From Bacteroidota bacterium (lineage in GTDB: Bacteria > Bacteroidota > Bacteroidia > Bacteroidales > VadinHA17), in the NCBI GenBank assembly GCA_011050615.1, contig DRFJ01000054.1:1-64000 (forward strand): a DNA stretch of 64,000 nucleotides, given 5' to 3'. This document shows positions 17,962 through 26,923 of this stretch, piece after piece (the first letter of the stretch is position 1; each line of letters opens with the position of its first letter). The notes under the pieces were generated by a model. That model saw only the letters and a program-made list of their open reading frames with translations, searched no databases and was not told the origin of the DNA. The position numbers and the translations under genes are program-made.

Positions 17962-19185
17962 ATGCCAAAAACTGGAAAGTACACCCTGACATTCTGGATA
18001 TTCGGTGGTTTCATCCTTGGTATAATCGCGGGTTCCGTTTTTGGAGAAGGAATCATTCCTTTTGTTGAACCTCTGGCCAGTATATTTCTGCGATTATTAA
18101 GGATGGCAATCATTCCGCTTATTATTACTTCTATAATAAGCGCTGTTGCTCAGGTCGGATCAGCACATGGACTGGGACGCATTGGTTTGCGAACTCTGGC
18201 ATATTACCTCATAACCAGCTGCCTGGCCATAATAACCGGTCAGACACTTGTAAATATATTGCAACCAGGAAGGGGAGCCGAGATTGGCCTCGAGGCAGAG
18301 CCGACAGGTATAGATGTTATTGAGCAGGGCCTGGGTGATATTTTGCTGAACATAATCCCTGAGAATCCCATTCATGCAATGGCATCGGGCGATGTCTTGC
18401 CCGTTATATTCTTTTCCATCCTTTTCGGTTTTTTCATTACAAAGCTAAAACCTGATCAGCGAGACCTGCTCAGGAATGTTTTTGATGCAGCATTTGAAGC
18501 TATGCTGAAAATGACCACCTTCATAATATGGTCTGCACCCTTTGGAGTTTTCGGGATAATTTCAAAGATAGTGGCAGAGACCGGCTTCAGTGCTTTCAAA
18601 TCACTGGGATTTTATTTCCTTGTGGTGCTGGCCGGCCTGGCAATACACATGTTAATTACCCTTCCGTTGTTATTGAGAACCCTGGGCAAAATAAATCCCG
18701 TAAAACATTACCGTGGTATGCTCCCGGCTCTTTTCACTGCTTTTTCAACATGTTCCACGATTGTCACCCTGCCACTCACAATGAAAGCCGTAACCGAAGA
18801 ATCGGGTGCATCAAAAAGGGCAGCCGGTTTTGTTTTACCTATAGGAGCCACAATGAATATGGATGGCACTGCTCTGTACGAATGCGTGGCAACCATTTTT
18901 ATAGCCCAGGTTTATGGCTTTGACCTCAGCTTTACCGCACAGATCACGGTAGCAGTTACGGCAGTACTGGCATCGATAGGGGCCGCAAGCATTCCAATGA
19001 GCGGCATGGTTATGATGTCAATAATTCTCAGTGCTGTAGGCCTGCCCCTGGAGGGTGTGGCAATAATACTGGCAGTTGACAGGATACTGGACATGTTCAG
19101 GACAACGGCAAATGTATTCAGTGACAGCTGCGGTGCTGTAATAATATCAAGATTTGAATCCCTGAGTGATCAAAAAGCAAATTAA
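17962..19185 (+). CDS. Dicarboxylate/amino acid:cation symporter (DAACS)
   Basis: A 407-residue glutamate/dicarboxylate transporter homologue. The TM7 motif is PIGATMNMDGTALYECVATI and the HP2/TM8 region reads IPMSGMVMMSIILSAVGLPL then DRILDMFRTTANVFSDSCG, all close to GltPh/GltP. The HP1 serine-rich loop is altered to FSTCSTIVTLPLT, where most relatives have SSSA.TLP; substrate or ion selectivity may differ. It uses a Na+ or H+ gradient. The gene is 62 bp after the carboxypeptidase, which suggests peptide-derived amino acid uptake, but this is only proximity. Confidence 0.9.
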   Translation: MPKTGKYTLTFWIFGGFILGIIAGSVFGEGIIPFVEPLASIFLRLLRMAIIPLIITSIISAVAQVGSAHGLGRIGLRTLAYYLITSCLAIITGQTLVNILQPGRGAEIGLEAEPTGIDVIEQGLGDILLNIIPENPIHAMASGDVLPVIFFSILFGFFITKLKPDQRDLLRNVFDAAFEAMLKMTTFIIWSAPFGVFGIISKIVAETGFSAFKSLGFYFLVVLAGLAIHMLITLPLLLRTLGKINPVKHYRGMLPALFTAFSTCSTIVTLPLTMKAVTEESGASKRAAGFVLPIGATMNMDGTALYECVATIFIAQVYGFDLSFTAQITVAVTAVLASIGAASIPMSGMVMMSIILSAVGLPLEGVAIILAVDRILDMFRTTANVFSDSCGAVIISRFESLSDQKAN

Positions 19186-19284
19186 TGTTAAATATTGTCA
19201 GCTAATATGCTTTCTGATTTTTTTTAAATAATTTAACGGCTCATAAATAAGGGGGATCTTATAAAATATTTAAAATCAACAGTT

Positions 19285-20817
19285 ATGAATGAAAAGAAAT
19301 ACTTTGTCAGGGATATTCCGAGACGAAAATTCCTGGAATTAAGTATGAAGGGCGGACTTCTTATAGCGGCAACTCCCGCCCTGTTATCACAGCTTACTTC
19401 ATGCAAGCCACAGGGCTTATCGGCAAGCGGACTCGATATTGACAAGGCAAGCCTTGATAAGGTTATTGCAGAAGCACTGGGCAAAGGAGGTGATTTCGCC
19501 GAAGTCTACCTTGAAAACCGCACTTCCAGGAATGTCGTTATGGAAGAGTCGAAATTCAAGAGCGGCCTGTATGGCATAAGCCAGGGTGCAGGTGTAAGAG
19601 TAATATCCGGTAATAAAACAGGCTATGCCTTTACCGACGATATCAATACTGAAAATCTGCTGAGGGCAGCAAGGGTTGCTTCCTATGTGGCCAGGGAAGG
19701 AGGTCCGGTTACACCTGTTAATGTGAACGAGGCTTCAAGGGAAAGTTTTATTACGGTTCAAAGGCCGCTTGAAGATGTCACAGACCGGAAAAGGATAGAA
19801 ATAATGCAGAGAGCCGACCAGGCAGCAATGGATTATGATGAGAGGATAAAGATGGCTATGATTGACTATTATGATGAAATACGTGCTCGTGTTATAGCAA
19901 ACAGCGAAGGCATATACCTTCGTGATGAGCTGCCCCTGCTTTTCTTTATTGTCCAGACAATGAGTGATGACGGAAAGGCAAGACACCTGTCACGGGAAAG
20001 GCTCAGCCGTCACAGCGGCTTCGAGATGTTTGATGAGGTAAGCCCGGAGGAAGTTTCAAGGCGGGCAGCACGTGAAGCAATAGCGATGCTTGATGCCGAG
20101 GATGCCCCTGCAGGAATGATGGATGTAGTAATGCAGAACGGCTGGGGTGGGGTCCTGGTGCATGAAGCCGTGGGCCATCCGCTTGAAGCCGATAATATTG
20201 CAAAGGGTATTGGAGCATTTACGGGAAAAATAGGCCGGAAGGTGGCCAGCGATGTTTTTACTATGGTGGATGACGGGACCATAGCCAATGCCAGGGGAAC
20301 AATAAATTTTGATGATGAGGGTACACAAAGCCAGAAAAATGTACTCATAGAAAATGGGGTATTGAAGGGCTATATGACTGATATACTGAGTGCAAAACAA
20401 CTGGGCATGCAGAGAACAGGTAATGGCAGAAGGGAATCATTCAAATACTTCCCAATACCGAGAATGACAAATACCTTTATAGAAAACGGGGATTCAGATC
20501 CTGCTGATATCTTATCGTCAACCAGGAAGGGCATTTATGTTCAGAGTCTAAGCGGGGGAAGTGTGAATCCGGTGACCGGCGTTTTTAATTTCACCTGCCG
20601 TGAGGCCTACCTTATTGAAAACGGAAAGAAAACCAGGCCGGTAAAAGGCGCAACGCTTATAGGTTCATGTATGGATGTAATTTCAAATATTGATGCAGTG
20701 GGCAATGATCTTGAATTTGGCCCGGGTATATGCGGTAAGGGCCAGTCGGCCGAAGTGGATGCCGGACAGCCCACAGTAAGGATACGTGGTATCAATGTGG
20801 GAGGCTCAAAGGCCTGA
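19285..20817 (+). CDS. tldD: TldD-family metalloprotease with export signal
   Basis: The zinc motif H293-EAVG-H298 followed by PLEADNIAKG identifies the catalytic TldD subunit of the TldD/TldE protease, known for cleaving unfolded peptides and maturing microcin and PQQ-type precursors. The N-terminus is unusual: DIPRRKFLELSMKGGLLIAATPALL resembles a twin-arginine signal, ending in LTSCKPQ, a possible lipobox. E. coli TldD is cytosolic and has no such leader. The partner tldE gene follows after 42 bp. Residues after 60 align well with the family. I infer that this copy may be exported in folded form. Confidence 0.9.
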   Translation: MNEKKYFVRDIPRRKFLELSMKGGLLIAATPALLSQLTSCKPQGLSASGLDIDKASLDKVIAEALGKGGDFAEVYLENRTSRNVVMEESKFKSGLYGISQGAGVRVISGNKTGYAFTDDINTENLLRAARVASYVAREGGPVTPVNVNEASRESFITVQRPLEDVTDRKRIEIMQRADQAAMDYDERIKMAMIDYYDEIRARVIANSEGIYLRDELPLLFFIVQTMSDDGKARHLSRERLSRHSGFEMFDEVSPEEVSRRAAREAIAMLDAEDAPAGMMDVVMQNGWGGVLVHEAVGHPLEADNIAKGIGAFTGKIGRKVASDVFTMVDDGTIANARGTINFDDEGTQSQKNVLIENGVLKGYMTDILSAKQLGMQRTGNGRRESFKYFPIPRMTNTFIENGDSDPADILSSTRKGIYVQSLSGGSVNPVTGVFNFTCREAYLIENGKKTRPVKGATLIGSCMDVISNIDAVGNDLEFGPGICGKGQSAEVDAGQPTVRIRGINVGGSKA

Positions 20818-20859
20818 TAAACAATTTTAGTTTATATTAACGATTAAAAAGCCAAAGAA

Positions 20860-22194
20860 ATGAATTATAAGGATCTTACAGTAAAGCTGGTCAATAAATG
20901 CCTGAAATTTGGAGCCGATGATGCCGAAGTATACCTGCAGTCGACCAGGAACCTTAGCATTCAGGTACTGAACAATGAAATTGAAACAATAGAAGAAGCT
21001 TCATCCCATGGAGTGGGATTCAGGGTGTTTGTTGACAATAAGATGGGCTTCAGCCATTGTAACGATTTCAGCAATAAGGCACTTGAAGCAACTATAAAAA
21101 AAGCTATAGCCTTTGCCAGGCTTACAAGCCCGGATGAAAGCAATATACTTACTGACGATAAGGGGATAAGCGACATAGAGGGTTTATTCGACCCTGCAAT
21201 AGCCACTGTTTCAATGGAGGAAAAAATCGCTATGGCCATTGAGCTTGAAAAACTCGCCTTAAGCGATCACAGAATAAGTAAAAGCTCGGGCTCCGGCTTC
21301 AGTGAATCTGAAACAGAAGTGTTTATAGCCAATTCCACGGGGCTGGTAAAATCATATAAATCAGGTGCTTGTGGTATAGGCGTGAGTGTGGTTGCAGAAA
21401 AGGGCGACCAGAAAAACACCGGGGGCGAATATTGTTCAAGACGCCAGTTCAGTGATCTGAAAAAACCCGGGGAAGTGGCTGCAAAAGCTGCTCAAAAGGC
21501 CTATGAAATGCTTGATCCCAGGATGATCCGTACACAAAAGGCAGCGGTTATTTTTGATCCCGATGTGGGAAGGTCATTGCTGGGAGGTGTGATAGGTGCA
21601 CTGAATGGTGAAAGGGTATTACAGGGAGCCAGTTTCCTGAAAGATTCAATGAATGAAAAGGTTGCCTCCGAACTGCTCACCATAATTGATGACGGTACCA
21701 AAGAAAAAGGAATGGCCAGTGCACCCTTCGACGGGGAAGGGGTACCTACACAGAAAAATACCCTTATTGAAAATGGACTTGTTAAATCATTTATCTATAA
21801 TACCTCTGCGGCTAGAAGAGCCGGGACGGTAAGTACGGGAAACGCTTCACGAAGGGGATTTACCTCATTACCCGGTATAGGGACACATAACGTGTACCTG
21901 CTGCCCGGAAAGCATACAAGAAATGAAATTATCGCTTCAACAGAAAGGGGCTTGCTGCTAAAGGGACTTACAGGCTACGGGATTAATTCTGTCAACGGTA
22001 ACTTCAGCGGTGGTGCCAGCGGATTCTGGATAGAGGATGGTAAAATATCACACCCGGTAAAAGGCCTGACCATAGCAGGCAAGGCATCTGATATCCTTAA
22101 TGATATAGATATGATGGGTACCGATATTGATATGAATGATACTTTCGCCTCCCCCACCTTCAGGGTAAGAGAAATGCAGATAGGAGGGGAATAA
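20860..22194 (+). CDS. TldE/PmbA-family protease subunit
   Basis: A 444-residue TldD-like protein without the HExxxH zinc site: the equivalent segment is GGVIGALNGERVLQG. This is what defines the non-catalytic TldE/PmbA subunit. Strong C-terminal family blocks are DGEGVPTQKNTLIENGLVKS and TGYGINSVNGNFSGGASGFW. It has no signal peptide (MNYKDLTVKLVNKCLKFGAD), in contrast to its TldD neighbour, with which it should form a dimer. The two are clearly one operon. Confidence 0.9.
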   Translation: MNYKDLTVKLVNKCLKFGADDAEVYLQSTRNLSIQVLNNEIETIEEASSHGVGFRVFVDNKMGFSHCNDFSNKALEATIKKAIAFARLTSPDESNILTDDKGISDIEGLFDPAIATVSMEEKIAMAIELEKLALSDHRISKSSGSGFSESETEVFIANSTGLVKSYKSGACGIGVSVVAEKGDQKNTGGEYCSRRQFSDLKKPGEVAAKAAQKAYEMLDPRMIRTQKAAVIFDPDVGRSLLGGVIGALNGERVLQGASFLKDSMNEKVASELLTIIDDGTKEKGMASAPFDGEGVPTQKNTLIENGLVKSFIYNTSAARRAGTVSTGNASRRGFTSLPGIGTHNVYLLPGKHTRNEIIASTERGLLLKGLTGYGINSVNGNFSGGASGFWIEDGKISHPVKGLTIAGKASDILNDIDMMGTDIDMNDTFASPTFRVREMQIGGE

Positions 22195-22272
22195 TTATAA
22201 ACCGAGCCCTGGGAAACCGGGGCTGGCTCGCAGCGGAAACTGATTGAGACCGGTGGAAGACAGCAAATATTG

Positions 22273-22564
22273 ATGATGAAACATGGGGCTTCATGGAAGG
22301 AACTTACCGCAAATGTATTGAAGGCCGGAGCTCAGCAGGGAAGGTGGGTTTCAAGAATAATTGCTTCAAAACATGATGAAGCAACAAGCTGCCTCACCCA
22401 ATACGGGTTACAGGAATGATGATATCAATCCATACGTACTTAAGACAACAGACTATGGTAATACATGGGTGGATATTTCATCAAACCTGCCTGATTATCC
22501 GGTGAACGTTATTTTTGAGGATGCAAGGAATCCGGATCTTTTGACTCTTGCTTTTTATCCATAA
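22273..22564 (+). pseudogene. Decayed BNR/sortilin-like repeat protein fragment
   Basis: Two overlapping frames give one protein text: GASWKELTANVLKAGAQQGR, then WVSRIIASKHDEATSCLTQY, then after a frameshift near 22400 TGYRNDDINPYVLKTTDYGN and TWVDISSNLPDYPVNVIFED. This is the pattern of BNR/Asp-box beta-propeller proteins (glycosidase-like or VPS10-like, several hundred residues long). Only about 95 codons survive. The rest of the 570-bp gap to pfk has no clear gene; a 30-codon ORF (MLQFVDGNKLTIKPIG..., 22567-22659) may be a second scrap, which I cannot assign. Confidence 0.75.
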
Positions 22565-22691
22565 CGATGCTTCAGTTTGTTGATGGCAATAAATTGACTA
22601 TTAAACCAATAGGCTGCCAGTTGAAATATTTCCTTTCCCAAAGTAAAGAATATTATTAATAAACAATCAATTAGTGGATACCTGTTAAAAT

Positions 22692-22722
22692 TTTGCTGCT
22701 AAAAGCAAATATCTTATTTTTG
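22692..22722 (+). promoter_or_regulatory. Full Bacteroidota promoter of the phosphofructokinase gene
   Basis: TTTG (22692-22695), a 19-bp spacer, then TATTTTTG (22715-22722) match the -33/-7 consensus TTTG-N19-TAnnTTTG perfectly. The ATG is 43 bp further on. It is the clearest promoter in the window and supports the taxonomic call. Confidence 0.75.
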
Positions 22723-22765
22723 AGCGCCGTTAAGCAGCAGGATATAAAATAAATCATTCTAAATT

Positions 22766-23971
22766 ATGGCTAACCAGCAAACACACAAAGGAGTTATCGC
22801 CATTCTTACTGGCGGAGGGGATGTGCCGGGACTTAATCCGGCTATCAGGGCAGTAACAATCAGGGCAAACCGTGAAGGATATAAGGTCATAGGCCTGAGG
22901 AGAGGATGGGCAGGCATCGTTGAATTAATTAGAGATAAGAAGGCTGATAACAGCAGTTGTTACCAGGTACTAACAGATGATATTGTTAACAAGGCAGGAC
23001 GAACAGGGGGTACTTTTCTGCATACATCAAGAACAAGACCCAGCCATGTTCCTAAATCCGATTTGCCTGATCATTTAAAGGAAAGCTACAGTGAAGATAT
23101 GAATGACCTTACTCCTGAGGTGATAAAAAACCTTGAATGGCTGGGTGTTGATTACCTTATTCCCATGGGGGGTGATGACACCCTTAGTTACGGTGTTCAC
23201 CTCTACAAGCAGGGAGTAAAGGTTGTTGCCATACCCAAGACCATGGATAATGATGTGCCTGGCACGGATTACTGCATAGGTTTCAGTACCTGTGTTACAA
23301 GGACCATACAGATGACTAACAGTCTCAGGACATCGGCAGGTTCACATGAAAGACTGATGGTACTGGAAGTATTCGGACGTTATGCCGGCTTCACTGCCAT
23401 GCTCCCGACAATGGCAGGATCGGCGAACCGTTGTGTTATACCCGAGTATAAATTTAATATTGATCATCTGGCTAAATTACTTGTGAAGGACAGGAATGCA
23501 AACCCCAGTAAATATGCCGTCTTACTTATTAGTGAAGGTGCAATGTTCGAGGGCGGGGAGATGATATTTTCAAACAGTGAGAAAGATGCATACGGGCATG
23601 CAAAACTGGGTGGTATAGGTGATATTGTATCGAATGAACTGAAAAACCTGTCAGCGAAATATAACAGGGGAAAAATCATCAACGTAATAAACCAGAAGCT
23701 CGGTTATATGGTAAGGGGAGGTGATCCGGACGCCCTTGATTCGATTGTTCCGATGGCCTTCGGTAACCTGGCTCTTGACCTCATATTGAAAGGTATTCAC
23801 GGTCGTCTTGTGGTACTGAAGAATGGGAGGTATGATAATGTACCCATTGATATGGTTGTAGCAAGCAAGAAACTTGTTAATGTAAGAGATTATTACAACA
23901 CTGAACGTCTCAGGCCCTACTATCACAGTTTCGAGATGAAACCCTTCTTCCTGATGGCATCTGAGAGCTAA
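22766..23971 (+). CDS. 6-phosphofructokinase, probably pyrophosphate-dependent
   Basis: This 401-residue enzyme phosphorylates fructose-6-phosphate in glycolysis. The phosphate-donor loop is LTGGGDVPGLNPAIRA (14-29). Two residues that discriminate donor type read as the PPi form: D138 in MGGDDTLS (ATP enzymes have GGDGS) and K158 in IPKTMDND (ATP enzymes have PGTIDND). The catalytic DND and the F6P-binding EVFGRYAGFTA are present. By known structure-function rules this suggests a reversible PPi-PFK or a mixed-substrate type. It is monocistronic, with a textbook promoter. Confidence 0.9.
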   Translation: MANQQTHKGVIAILTGGGDVPGLNPAIRAVTIRANREGYKVIGLRRGWAGIVELIRDKKADNSSCYQVLTDDIVNKAGRTGGTFLHTSRTRPSHVPKSDLPDHLKESYSEDMNDLTPEVIKNLEWLGVDYLIPMGGDDTLSYGVHLYKQGVKVVAIPKTMDNDVPGTDYCIGFSTCVTRTIQMTNSLRTSAGSHERLMVLEVFGRYAGFTAMLPTMAGSANRCVIPEYKFNIDHLAKLLVKDRNANPSKYAVLLISEGAMFEGGEMIFSNSEKDAYGHAKLGGIGDIVSNELKNLSAKYNRGKIINVINQKLGYMVRGGDPDALDSIVPMAFGNLALDLILKGIHGRLVVLKNGRYDNVPIDMVVASKKLVNVRDYYNTERLRPYYHSFEMKPFFLMASES

Positions 23972-24086
23972 ACGGGCCATTCAATTCAAAATATAAACTG
24001 AATTGTAGGAATCTCCGAATTACCGGGGGTATTCATGATTCCTTATCTTCTTTTTTTGTATTTTGCAGGTAAAATAAACCTGGATT

Positions 24087-25772
24087 ATGAAAAATATTAA
24101 TCTATTTATGCTTGCCGTTTTTCTTACGGCTCTGCTTAGCTCATGCGGAGGCAATGGCAGTGAACAGCGGAATGAATTAGCTGATTTCAATGATTCTCTG
24201 ATAATTAATGCTGAAAATCTCATGGGCCTGCATTTTGATACAGCCGGGCACAATCAAATGCAGTCAAACCTGAGGCGTCAGCTTGCGAGCTATGAGAGGA
24301 TGCGCGGGTACAGCCTGGATAATAGTATTGCTCCTGCGTTGATGTTTCAGCCACTGTTGAACCCTGATGAGCAGCCGGTGCAGGAATATGCCAATCCTGT
24401 GCCGGTGAGGGAAGTGACCCTTCCTGAAAGTGAAGAGGAGATTGCCTTCCTTACGGTTGAAGAATTATCACAATTGATCAGGAATGGCGATTTAAGTTCA
24501 GTCGAGCTCACAAAAATTTACCTTAACAGGCTTAAGAAATATGGCGATTCCCTTTATTGTGTGGTAACCATTACTGAAAACCTTGCCCTGGAGCAGGCAG
24601 AAAAGGCCGACCGGGAAATATCACAGGGTAATTATAAGGGACCGCTGCACGGAATACCTTACGGGGTAAAAGACCTGCTGGCGGTTGAAGGTTATAAAAC
24701 AAGCTGGGGAGCCATGCCTTACAGGGACCAGGTTATTAACCAGACTGCCACCGTGGTGAAAAAGCTTGAGGAAGCAGGAGCTGTGCTTGTTGCCAAACTT
24801 TCCATGGGAGCCCTGGCTATGGGTGATGTGTGGTTTGGAGGGATATCCCGAAATCCATGGAATCCTGAACAGGGATCCAGCGGTTCATCTGCCGGATCAG
24901 CATCTGCTACAGCAGCCGGACTGGTAGCCTTCAGCATAGGCACAGAGACCCTTGGCTCAATAGTGTCACCATCGACCCGTTGTGGTGTTACAGGATTGAG
25001 ACCCACCTTCGGCAGGGTAAGTCGCACCGGTGCCATGGCCCTGAGCTGGAGCATGGATAAAATAGGACCTATATGTCGCTCGGCCGATGACTGCGCCCTT
25101 GTTTTTGATGTTATAAGGGGCCCCGACGGCATCGACCGCACAGTGGTAGATAAGGCATTTAATTATAACTTTAATACTGATATAAAGAATCTTAAGATAG
25201 CATACCTGAAGAATGAGTTCAGGGGCGATTATGAAAATCAGGCCAATGACCTGGAAGTGCTTACTGTCTTCAACAGGATGGGGGTTGAACTTATACCAGT
25301 TGAAATGGAATTTGAGGGTATACCCATAAGCAGTCTGAGGATTATCCTAAACGCGGAAGCAGCAGCAGCTTTTGATGAGCTGACAAGAAGCGGGCTTGAT
25401 TCAACCCTTACAGCACAGGAGGAATGGAGCTGGCCGAATACCTTCCGGTCGGCTCGTTTTATTCCTGCAGTAGAATATATTCAGGCCAACCGTCACAGGA
25501 CAGTTCTGATGGAAGAAATGGAGAAACTGATGAGGGATTATGATGTTGTTATAACACCGAGTTTCAGGGGTGACCAACTGCTGGTTACTAACCTGACAGG
25601 GCATCCCTGTGTTGTTGTGCCGAATGGTTTCAACGAAGAAAAAAGCCCAACCAGTATCTGCTTTATTGGCAGACTTTATGATGAAGCAAGTATCCTGCTT
25701 GCCGCCAGCAAATACCAGCAGGCAACGGGATTTGATGAGATGCACCCCCCGCTGTTCTACAAGGGAAACTAA
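24087..25772 (+). CDS. Amidase-signature lipoprotein
   Basis: The lipobox LLSSCGGNG (cleavage before Cys20) puts this amidase on a membrane facing the periplasm. Residues about 30-130 are a helical region with no known fold to me. The amidase signature domain follows: catalytic Lys195 in PYGVKDLLA, the Ser-Gly-rich stretch GSSGSSAGSASATAAG (263-278), and nucleophile Ser291 in GTETLGSIVSPS. It hydrolyses an amide bond in an unknown substrate. It is not a GatA: it is exported and no gatBC is present. The 3' end is followed by an imperfect copy of itself. Confidence 0.88.
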   Translation: MKNINLFMLAVFLTALLSSCGGNGSEQRNELADFNDSLIINAENLMGLHFDTAGHNQMQSNLRRQLASYERMRGYSLDNSIAPALMFQPLLNPDEQPVQEYANPVPVREVTLPESEEEIAFLTVEELSQLIRNGDLSSVELTKIYLNRLKKYGDSLYCVVTITENLALEQAEKADREISQGNYKGPLHGIPYGVKDLLAVEGYKTSWGAMPYRDQVINQTATVVKKLEEAGAVLVAKLSMGALAMGDVWFGGISRNPWNPEQGSSGSSAGSASATAAGLVAFSIGTETLGSIVSPSTRCGVTGLRPTFGRVSRTGAMALSWSMDKIGPICRSADDCALVFDVIRGPDGIDRTVVDKAFNYNFNTDIKNLKIAYLKNEFRGDYENQANDLEVLTVFNRMGVELIPVEMEFEGIPISSLRIILNAEAAAAFDELTRSGLDSTLTAQEEWSWPNTFRSARFIPAVEYIQANRHRTVLMEEMEKLMRDYDVVITPSFRGDQLLVTNLTGHPCVVVPNGFNEEKSPTSICFIGRLYDEASILLAASKYQQATGFDEMHPPLFYKGN

Positions 25773-25847
25773 AAGCCTGAGACTCATAAGGCTGATAGAG
25801 GGGAGATGCACCCCCGCAGTCTGCGAGGGAAACTGAAAGCCTGAGAG
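25737..25847 (+). repeat. Imperfect direct repeat of the amidase gene end
   Basis: GAGATGCACCCCCCGCTGTT... (25737-25783) spans the last amidase codons, the stop and a few bases beyond. It recurs at 25803-25847 as GAGATGCACCCCCGCAGTCT..., both ending in GAAAGCCTGAGA or a near variant. The copies are about 47 and 45 bp, 19 bp apart. The second copy is non-coding and seems a local tandem duplication. Confidence 0.7.
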
Positions 25848-25911
25848 AATTGAGTTAGCAAGAAGAAGTTTTAGCAGTTGAAGAGTTTGAGTGGTTTGTC
25901 TCATTTTTAGC

Positions 25912-25919
25912 TATTTTTG
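25912..25919 (+). promoter_or_regulatory. Candidate -7 element of rsgA
   Basis: TATTTTTG fits TAnnTTTG, 17 bp before the ATG. TTTG at 25886-25889 is 22 bp upstream and could serve as -33. GGGGAGA before the ATG is a better than usual Shine-Dalgarno for this phylum. Confidence 0.5.
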
Positions 25920-25936
25920 CAGCAAGGGGAGACAAC

Positions 25937-26863
25937 ATGAAAAAAGGACTGGTCATAAAATCAGCAGGCAACAGGTACAAAGTTTCTGATGAAAAGGGAG
26001 AAATTACAGAATGCCTTATCAAGGGGAAGTTCAGGGTGCAAGGTTTGAGGACAACAAATCCGGTAACGGTGGGAGACAATGTATTATTTGAATTATCAGA
26101 TGACGGTAGCACGGGGATAATTACAGGAATTGAAGAAAGGAAAAATTATATAATACGAAGGGCATCCAAACTTTCAAGTGAATCGCAGATCATAGCTGCC
26201 AATATTGACCAGCTGATATTGCTGGCAAGCATAACAGAACCCGAAACACATCCTGAATTTATCGACAGGGTGCTGGTTACGGCCGGGGCCTACAGCGTTC
26301 CCGTGAAGATAATATTCAATAAGACTGATATATATTCCGAAGGGCATAAAAAGAAAAGGGATTACCTGATAGGAGTATACAGCAATATAGGCTACGATTC
26401 ATACAGCCTGTCATTGTTTAATGATGCCGATATAGACCTGATTTCAGACCTGGTAAAAGACAGGGTAACTCTACTTGCCGGAAATTCAGGTGTGGGAAAA
26501 TCATCTCTTATAAATAAAATAGAACCCTCATGCAAGATTAAAGTTGAGAATATATCGGAATACCATAAAATGGGGAAACATACAACAACATTTGCTGAAA
26601 TGCATGCTTTAAGTATAGGTGGATATATAATTGACACACCGGGCATTAAAGGCTTTGGCATTATAGATATGGAGAAGGAGGAGATTTACCATTTCTTCCC
26701 CGAGATATTCAGGGCTTCAGACAGGTGCAGGTATTATAATTGCCTCCATATTAACGAGCCCGGATGTGAGGTCAAAAAACAACTCGAAGAAGGTTTGATT
26801 AAAGAATTCAGATACAGGAGCTACCTGAAGATTTTTGAGGATAATAATTCAAAGTACCGGTAA
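25937..26863 (+). CDS. rsgA: Ribosome small-subunit maturation GTPase RsgA
   Basis: A 308-residue circularly permuted GTPase that checks late 30S assembly. An OB-fold N-domain (1-75) is followed by G4 (FNKTD), then the P-loop GNSGVGKSSLINKI (about 180) and G3 DTPGIKGFG (about 237). The zinc site is CRYYNCLHINEPGC (about 265-280). All catalytic motifs are intact. It is transcribed alone, 60 bp before the hybrid kinase. Confidence 0.95.
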   Translation: MKKGLVIKSAGNRYKVSDEKGEITECLIKGKFRVQGLRTTNPVTVGDNVLFELSDDGSTGIITGIEERKNYIIRRASKLSSESQIIAANIDQLILLASITEPETHPEFIDRVLVTAGAYSVPVKIIFNKTDIYSEGHKKKRDYLIGVYSNIGYDSYSLSLFNDADIDLISDLVKDRVTLLAGNSGVGKSSLINKIEPSCKIKVENISEYHKMGKHTTTFAEMHALSIGGYIIDTPGIKGFGIIDMEKEEIYHFFPEIFRASDRCRYYNCLHINEPGCEVKKQLEEGLIKEFRYRSYLKIFEDNNSKYR

Positions 26864-26923
26864 ATTATTGCTTATTTTTAAAATACCCTATCTTTACCTG
26901 ATTATATAAACTACGGTGTCTAT

